Assembly (NCBI GenBank): GCA_017415165.1
Contig: JAFQIY010000041.1
Coordinates: 226,051-290,050, forward strand
DNA from: Oscillospiraceae bacterium
GTDB lineage: Bacteria > Bacillota > Clostridia > Oscillospirales > Ruminococcaceae
Length of the DNA: 64,000 bases
Direction of reading: 5' to 3'
Part shown: positions 59,330 through 64,000 of the stretch, piece by piece
Position numbering within the stretch: the first letter of the stretch is position 1
Layout: each line of letters opens with the position of its first letter
Position numbers and translations under genes: made by a program
Notes under the pieces: model-generated
The model's input: only the letters and a program-made list of their open reading frames with translations
What the model was told of the DNA's origin: nothing
The model's database searches: none

Positions 59330-61276
59330 GTGAGAAAATTCCGAAAGCTGATTGGCATTATTATTGCTCAGGCTGACTCGCCAAACCAGTCAAAATTTCT
59401 TGAAGGCGTTTTCAAGCAGGCTTTCAAGCTCAACTACGATACTGCTGTATTCTCGATTTTTTCCACCCACAAGCTGTCCGACGAATGGCACAAGGGTGAA
59501 CTTAATATTTTTTCACTTATAAATTACAATGCTCTTGACGGTTTAATAATTCTTCCCGACACGCTGACTACGGATAATTTTCACCTTGACATTATCGGGG
59601 AGATAAAAAAGAAATTCCGCAAGCCCGTTATTGCGGTTGACCTTGAAACCGAGGGCTTTGAAAATATTCACACAGATGATATTCAGAGCATAAAACAGAT
59701 TGTTTCACATCTTATTGAAAAGCACAAGATGACGGACATTGCTTTTATGACAGGCACTAAGGGACATCCACACGCCACTAATCGTCTTACGGGATATTAT
59801 GAGGCTCTTATTGAACATAATCTCACAATTGACCAAAGCAGGGTTTTCTACGGCGATTTCTGGTACAACGAAGGTGAAAATGTTGTACGAAGCCTTGTTG
59901 AAAGCGACAGACCGCTTCCGCAGGCTATCGTATGTGCTTCCGACCCTATGGCTATAAGCGTCTGCGAGGCGCTCAAATCGCGTGGAATAAGAATTCCTGA
60001 GGATATTGCGGTTACAGGTTATGACTCTATTGATGCAGGTGTAAATTACGTGCCGAGCATTACCTCTGCAAACCTTCCTATTGAAAATACAGGTGTAAGA
60101 ACAATCAACAAGCTTCACAGCCTTATAACAGGTACTGAATACACAGACATAAAGTGCGATACAGAAATTGTTATTGCCAAAAGCTGCGGCTGCTCGGTAA
60201 ACGTTGCTGAAAAAATCCGTGATGAGCGTGCGTCGTGGCGTGATGACGGTGACCTTTTCAATGCGTTTGATTCGACATATAATTTTATGCTTGAAGCGCT
60301 GATTTCAAAAAAGGATTACTGCGAATATATGACAACGCTTTGCTGGTATGGTTACCTGCTCGGCGAATACGAAAATTATTATTTGTGTATGTGCGAAAAC
60401 TGGGATAATCTCGGCGGAAATGAGATGTCACAGGATTATCTTAAAAAAGGCTACACTAAGCGGATGAATTTGCTTATCCAAAAAAATCAGGAAACTGCTT
60501 TTGTTGAGCCAGGTATTCATTTTGATGTAAGCGAAATGCTACCTGCGATTTATGAACGCAGAGCTAAGCCTGCTGCATTCTTCTTTACGCCTATTCATTT
60601 CAACGACAGATGCTTCGGATATTCGGTTATTTCTTTCGGGGATAAGCCTGTCTCCTATTCCCATATATACCGCAAATGGACACGATATGTATGTGCTTCT
60701 CTGGAAAGCTTGCGCAGACAGCGCAACTTACAGTATATGTATACCAAAATGGAGGAAAATGCTGTTACCGACCTGCTGACAGGCATTTACAACAGAAACG
60801 GTTTTAATCTCTACGCAGGACAGATGTTAAATGAAGCAAAGGAAAACAATCAGAATTTCACGCTTATTCTCGGTGATATGAATAACCTGAAATATATCAA
60901 TGATACGTTTGGTCATATTGAGGGGGATTTTGCGATTAAAAGCGTTGCTGATGCATTTACAAATGTATGTTCACCTGATATGATGTGCTTCCGAATAGGC
61001 GGCGATGAATATGTTATTGCGTGCCGAACGATACTTTCCGAGAAGGAAATCACGGAAATCCGTGACTCCGTCAGAAGCTATCTGAAAAATATTGACGACA
61101 CTGCTGACAAGCCTTATTCTGTAAGCGTCAGTCTCGGCTGGTATTTCGACAAGGCTGTCAACTGTGAATCTATTGATTATGCGGTTTCTGTTGCCGATGA
61201 GAAAATGTTTGCGGCAAAGGAAAAATTCAAACGTGATGAGGGGTTCAATTACAAGCGTTCACGTTCTTCCAATTGA
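59330..61276 (+). CDS. LacI-type ligand sensor fused to a diguanylate cyclase (GGDEF) domain
   Basis: 648 aa, cytoplasmic. Residues 1-300 follow the periplasmic-binding-protein fold used by LacI regulators (GIIIAQADSPNQSKFLEGVF, TGYYEAL, AIVCASDPMAISVCEAL, AVTGYDSIDAG, ending TEIVIAKSCGC), but the DNA-binding helix-turn-helix is absent. A linker of about 180 residues leads to the GGDEF domain (about 480-648) with G557-G-D-E-Y561, an active-type signature. The RxxD inhibitory site is missing (SPDMMCFRIGG). It should make c-di-GMP in response to a small molecule, plausibly a sugar. I use the GTG at 59330, seven bases after GGGAGG; earlier starts lack an SD. Confidence 0.9.
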   Translation: MRKFRKLIGIIIAQADSPNQSKFLEGVFKQAFKLNYDTAVFSIFSTHKLSDEWHKGELNIFSLINYNALDGLIILPDTLTTDNFHLDIIGEIKKKFRKPVIAVDLETEGFENIHTDDIQSIKQIVSHLIEKHKMTDIAFMTGTKGHPHATNRLTGYYEALIEHNLTIDQSRVFYGDFWYNEGENVVRSLVESDRPLPQAIVCASDPMAISVCEALKSRGIRIPEDIAVTGYDSIDAGVNYVPSITSANLPIENTGVRTINKLHSLITGTEYTDIKCDTEIVIAKSCGCSVNVAEKIRDERASWRDDGDLFNAFDSTYNFMLEALISKKDYCEYMTTLCWYGYLLGEYENYYLCMCENWDNLGGNEMSQDYLKKGYTKRMNLLIQKNQETAFVEPGIHFDVSEMLPAIYERRAKPAAFFFTPIHFNDRCFGYSVISFGDKPVSYSHIYRKWTRYVCASLESLRRQRNLQYMYTKMEENAVTDLLTGIYNRNGFNLYAGQMLNEAKENNQNFTLILGDMNNLKYINDTFGHIEGDFAIKSVADAFTNVCSPDMMCFRIGGDEYVIACRTILSEKEITEIRDSVRSYLKNIDDTADKPYSVSVSLGWYFDKAVNCESIDYAVSVADEKMFAAKEKFKRDEGFNYKRSRSSN

Positions 61277-61326
61277 ATGTACTTGATTATATGTATGGTA
61301 CTCCCCTTTTACACATCTGCACATTG

Positions 61327-61366
61327 CACGGCTTCAATGGTTTATACCTTGGAGCCGTGTTATAAT
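61327..61366 (+). promoter_or_regulatory. Dyad overlapping an extended -10 promoter before the response regulator
   Basis: CACGGCT (61327-61333) and AGCCGTG (61353-61359), with inner CAA/TTG pairing, end directly at TGT-TATAAT (58-66). The dyad covers the -35 region of the response-regulator promoter; it may be an operator, or the terminator of the GGDEF gene, although no good T run follows. Confidence 0.5.
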
Positions 61367-61398
61367 TAACAAATCTTACTGCTGAAAGAAGGGCGGAT

Positions 61399-62079
61399 AT
61401 GAGCAGGATACTTATTGTTGAGGACGACAGCGAAATAAACAAGCTTCTTGCGGATTTTCTGCAAAAGAACAACTATGAAACCATTTCCGCTGAGGACGGA
61501 GGCAAGGCTTCACTGCTTCTGCGGAAACAGGATTTCGACCTTGTGCTTATGGATTTGATGCTGCCGTACAAAAGCGGTGAGCATCTGATTAAGGAATTCC
61601 GTGAGTATTCGCAGATACCTGTGATTGTTCTGTCTGCAAAATCAGTGATGGAAACACGTCTTGAGGTTCTGCGGCTGGGTGCTGATGATTACATTCTCAA
61701 GCCTTTTGACCTGAATGAGGTACTGGTAAGAATTGAGGTTGTGCTCAGAAGAAGCGGTGCTGCTTCTTCCTCAGCAGGGGAAACCTTCTCCTGCGGTGAC
61801 CTCTGTTTCAACGTTAACGAAAATTCTGTTACATATCAGGGCAAAGCTGTTGCTCTTACTGCAAAAGAGCTTATGCTGCTGAAGCTGTTTATGGAGTACC
61901 CGCAGAAGGTTTACACAAAGGCAAATCTTTACGAGTCAGTGTGGAATGACACCTACTACTACGAGGATAACACCATAAATGTTCACGTAAGCAACCTCCG
62001 CAGCAAGCTGAAAAAAGCCACGGGCAATGATTATATTGAAACGGTCTGGGGTATCGGCTACCGTCTGAAGGGTGAATGA
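61399..62079 (+). CDS. OmpR/PhoB-family response regulator
   Basis: 226 aa. Receiver domain with acidic pocket E8-D9-D10, phospho-acceptor D52 (VLMDLMLPYKSG) and the switch lysine in YILKPFD; C-terminal winged helix (about 135-226) with LTAKELMLLKLFMEYPQKVYT and NTINVHVSNLRSKLKKA. Forms a two-component system with the overlapping kinase gene. Signal and targets unknown. AAGAAGGG precedes the ATG. Confidence 0.96.
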   Translation: MSRILIVEDDSEINKLLADFLQKNNYETISAEDGGKASLLLRKQDFDLVLMDLMLPYKSGEHLIKEFREYSQIPVIVLSAKSVMETRLEVLRLGADDYILKPFDLNEVLVRIEVVLRRSGAASSSAGETFSCGDLCFNVNENSVTYQGKAVALTAKELMLLKLFMEYPQKVYTKANLYESVWNDTYYYEDNTINVHVSNLRSKLKKATGNDYIETVWGIGYRLKGE

Positions 62080-62080
62080 T

Positions 62081-62983
62081 ATGATACCTGTTATAATATG
62101 TGTACTGCTTGCTGTTGTTTGTACCGTTCTTGCGGTTCATCTCATTTCTCTGAAAGCTGAGATGCGCAAAATAAAAAAAGAACTGAGCCTGACACGTGAC
62201 AAGCAATATAACCGTCAGCTGACTGTGTCCCTTATTGATAAGGATTTTTCGGCACTTGCTACGGAAATGAACAAAAACCTTGACTATCAGAAGCGTCTGA
62301 AGTTAGAGTCAGAACGTGCGGAAAGAAATCTGAAGCAGTCTGTTTCCGATATTGCACACGATTTGCGTACTCCCCTTACGGTTATCAAGGGCAACCTGCA
62401 AATGCTGGAACGGGAGGAAAGGCTGTCCGAAAGAGGAATGGGTTATCTGCGTATATGCGGTGAAAAATCCGACGCTATGAAGCAGATGGCAGACGATTTT
62501 TTTGAGCTGTCTGTTCTTGAAAGCGATATCACCGAAATTACGCTGTATAAGGTCAACATTACTAACCTGCTTATGCAGTTCATTGCTGACAATGAAGCAG
62601 TAATCCGAAGCTGCAGGCTTACTCCTGAGATTATTTTCCCTGAAAAGACTGTCTTTGCAAAGGCTGACGAACAGCTTATGATGCGTATGTTCAGCAATCT
62701 GCTTAACAATATTGTCAAGTATGCCGAAAGCGAATTTGCAATTGCACTTGAAACAACTGAAAATAAGTGCAGAATAACTTTTTCCAATCCCGTGAACAAT
62801 GAAAATATTGACGTGGAGCACCTTTTTGACAGGTCTTACCGTGCTGATAAAGCCCGTCACGGAACAAGCGCAGGATTGGGACTTTATATTGTTAAACTCC
62901 TTGCTGAAAAGCAGGGTGCAGCGGTCAGTGCAGAGCTGAAAGACAACGTGTTGAAAATAAGCATCTCATTAAATATTTCCTAA
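62081..62983 (+). CDS. Membrane sensor histidine kinase
   Basis: 300 aa. One N-terminal transmembrane helix (about 2-22), short linker, HisKA with phospho-acceptor H93 in SDIAHDLRTPLTVIKG, and HATPase_c with NLLNNIVKYAESE (N box) and SAGLGLYIVKLLAEKQG (G2). There is no extracellular sensing domain, so it may sense the membrane or an accessory protein. ATG at 62081 is preceded by AAGGGTGA; a GTG at 62072 is an alternative. Starts one base after the regulator's stop. Confidence 0.94.
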   Translation: MIPVIICVLLAVVCTVLAVHLISLKAEMRKIKKELSLTRDKQYNRQLTVSLIDKDFSALATEMNKNLDYQKRLKLESERAERNLKQSVSDIAHDLRTPLTVIKGNLQMLEREERLSERGMGYLRICGEKSDAMKQMADDFFELSVLESDITEITLYKVNITNLLMQFIADNEAVIRSCRLTPEIIFPEKTVFAKADEQLMMRMFSNLLNNIVKYAESEFAIALETTENKCRITFSNPVNNENIDVEHLFDRSYRADKARHGTSAGLGLYIVKLLAEKQGAAVSAELKDNVLKISISLNIS

Positions 62984-63068
62984 TAGTTTCGTAGGGGCGG
63001 ATATTAGTTGGACAGCGATAAAGAAGTTTTAACAAATATCGTATAAAACTTAATACAGCGGATTATGG

Positions 63069-63111
63069 AAAAAGTGGTATCATTATTATAAATGATGATA
63101 CCACTTTTATG
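63069..63111 (+). terminator. Hairpin after the two-component genes
   Basis: AAAAGTGGTATCAT and ATGATACCACTTTT (63070-63108), a 14-bp perfect stem with an 11-nt loop and a T4 within the arm end. The 85 bases before it carry GTAGGGGCGGATATT, a phrase like an eroded intergenic repeat, and no gene. Confidence 0.75.
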
Positions 63112-63148
63112 TTAGATACTACACATTCTAAATATATTTTTTAGACAG

Positions 63149-63187
63149 AAAAGCTCCCTATCACCAAAATGATAGGGAGCAGTTTTT
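63149..63187. terminator. Bidirectional terminator
   Basis: GCTCCCTATCA and TGATAGGGAGC (63153-63180) around CCAAAA. T4 follows on the minus strand, ending the acidic protein gene, and AGT5 on the plus strand. Confidence 0.88.
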
Positions 63188-64000
63188 ATAATGCAACATC
63201 AATAAGCTTCTGATTAATTCTGGTTGTAACTTCGAGATAATATTTCATTTCAGCGTCATTCATTTCGCCGTCATCAAGTTTCTCCATCTTCTCCATTGTT
63301 TCAGAATACTGTGTTAAATATTCTGTATACTCGCCGAGTAAACTTAAATCATCGGGCGACTCATTAAATTTCTTCATAAAGTCGCAGTATTCATCAAAAA
63401 AATCCTCGTAGCTGTCAAGGGCTTCTTTAAACTCAGGTCTCATTCCGTCAACAAGATTTTCAGCAGGCTTATCTTCTTCAGGCGTTTCTGCTTCTGTTTC
63501 CGTTTCAGTAACAGCATCCTGTTTTTCTTCATTTGAAGCACCTGTGTCCTCAGCTTGGTTTACATCCTTATTGAGTTTTTCAATATCTTCACGGAAATCT
63601 TCAATCTTTTCCTGAGCCTTGTCAATATCATCGCTCCAAAGCTCGCCTCCTAAATCTGACTGGAATTCGTATATATCGGAACGCATATCAGACCAATCTT
63701 CATATACTTGGGAACGAGTATTACTCCACCATTCATATTCGTCTGAGCGAGCATCTGACCATTCACTGTATTCCGAATATTCTTCGTTGTCATAAGCGTC
63801 GTCCAGAAGCCCGTCATAGAAATCATCGTACATATCTTCGAGAATACCATCGTATATGCCGTCATAGATTTCGTTTCCTGCATCGTCATATATACTGTCA
63901 TACAATTCTTCAAGCTCATCATACTTTTCATCATTGGACATATCCGAATTGACAATGCTTTCAGCATAATCAAGGCTGTATTCATACATTCTCACGCACA
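63186..64000 (-). CDS. Acidic Tyr/Trp-Ser-Asp-rich protein, partial
   Basis: The frame is open to the window edge, so the N-terminus is missing or begins at GTG 63995 (269 aa). Family not recognised. The first part repeats short units of I/M-Y-D-D/G-G/F (NEIYDGIYDGILEDMYDDFY), then W-S-D-x-R-S-D/Q-x-Y (EWSDARSDEYEWWSNTRSQ, DWSDMRSDIY), a pattern with a spacing near ten residues. The rest is acidic helix with a Glu-rich linker (TETEAETPEEDKP) and a C-terminal helical bundle (about 175-269). No membrane segment is visible in the part seen. Confidence 0.75.
   Translation of the reverse strand, partial: CVRMYEYSLDYAESIVNSDMSNDEKYDELEELYDSIYDDAGNEIYDGIYDGILEDMYDDFYDGLLDDAYDNEEYSEYSEWSDARSDEYEWWSNTRSQVYEDWSDMRSDIYEFQSDLGGELWSDDIDKAQEKIEDFREDIEKLNKDVNQAEDTGASNEEKQDAVTETETEAETPEEDKPAENLVDGMRPEFKEALDSYEDFFDEYCDFMKKFNESPDDLSLLGEYTEYLTQYSETMEKMEKLDDGEMNDAEMKYYLEVTTRINQKLIDVAL

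Noticed and set aside
62984-63060. Intergenic repeat containing GTAGGGGCGGATATT
   Set aside because: Resembles a common clostridial intergenic repeat, but only one partial copy is visible here and its complementary arm is missing.

Overview
The window looks like a chromosomal segment of an anaerobic, endospore-forming Firmicute of the Ruminococcus/Oscillospiraceae type. Reasons: spoIIR, a complete spoIIAA-spoIIAB-sigF operon and a SigH-like sigma factor (sporulation); AdhE, PduL-type phosphotransacylase, formate-THF ligase and a lone class I fumarase beta subunit (strict fermentation); a cellobiose 2-epimerase closely resembling the Ruminococcus albus enzyme; a serpin; and SigA promoters of textbook Gram-positive form (TTGACA-17-TATAAT). 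No rRNA, prophage, IS transposase or CRISPR array was seen.

Layout. 1-8.3 kb: adhE, a small zinc-tailed protein, then one tight five-gene operon (histidine phosphatase, beta-rich unknown, NUDIX hydrolase, a TetM-like GTPase fused to a Rae1/YacP-like NYN nuclease, TrmO). 8.3-15.7 kb: pduL, a lipoprotein with a decayed gene behind it, fhs, a zinc-ribbon protein, a degenerate tRNA-like sequence, SigH-like sigma, fumarase beta, a DivIVA-like protein, spoIIR. 15.8-27 kb: tRNA-Thr(GGT), a P-loop ATPase, a LUD protein, a 2-hydroxyacyl-CoA dehydratase-like protein followed by a FliD-like protein, two membrane proteins, and the metF / MetH-activation / metH methionine genes behind a sialate O-acetylesterase.

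27-37 kb: three overlapping genes with SpoIID-like and peptidoglycan-binding domains, a hairpin-rich mobile-type repeat, the spoIIA operon, and an ECF sigma / anti-sigma / serpin / VWA-lipoprotein operon, followed by a broken second copy of the peptidoglycan-binding gene end. 37-50 kb: coaD-rsmD, a large unknown protein, divergent pyrE and trmB, queH with two DUF3592 membrane proteins, a MATE exporter, an LDH-family enzyme, and a DUF1538 membrane protein paired with a PII-like protein. 50-64 kb: a ComFB-like protein, cellobiose 2-epimerase, DUF1015, secA, a zinc-ribbon/TPR membrane protein, the second copy of the hairpin repeat, an MFS transporter, a LacI-type sensor fused to GGDEF, a two-component pair and an acidic protein running off the window edge.

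The most notable points are (i) the GTPase-nuclease fusion, which joins an A-site-binding translation GTPase to an A-site mRNA nuclease fold; (ii) a 175-182 bp hairpin-rich repeat present twice in opposite orientation, each time lying between two copies of the local transcription terminator hairpin; (iii) hairpins placed between the Shine-Dalgarno and the start codon of two genes of the spoIIA operon; and (iv) an ECF sigma operon delivering a serpin and a VWA protein to the cell surface. Functions are assigned by reading motifs from memory of protein families; no search was run.
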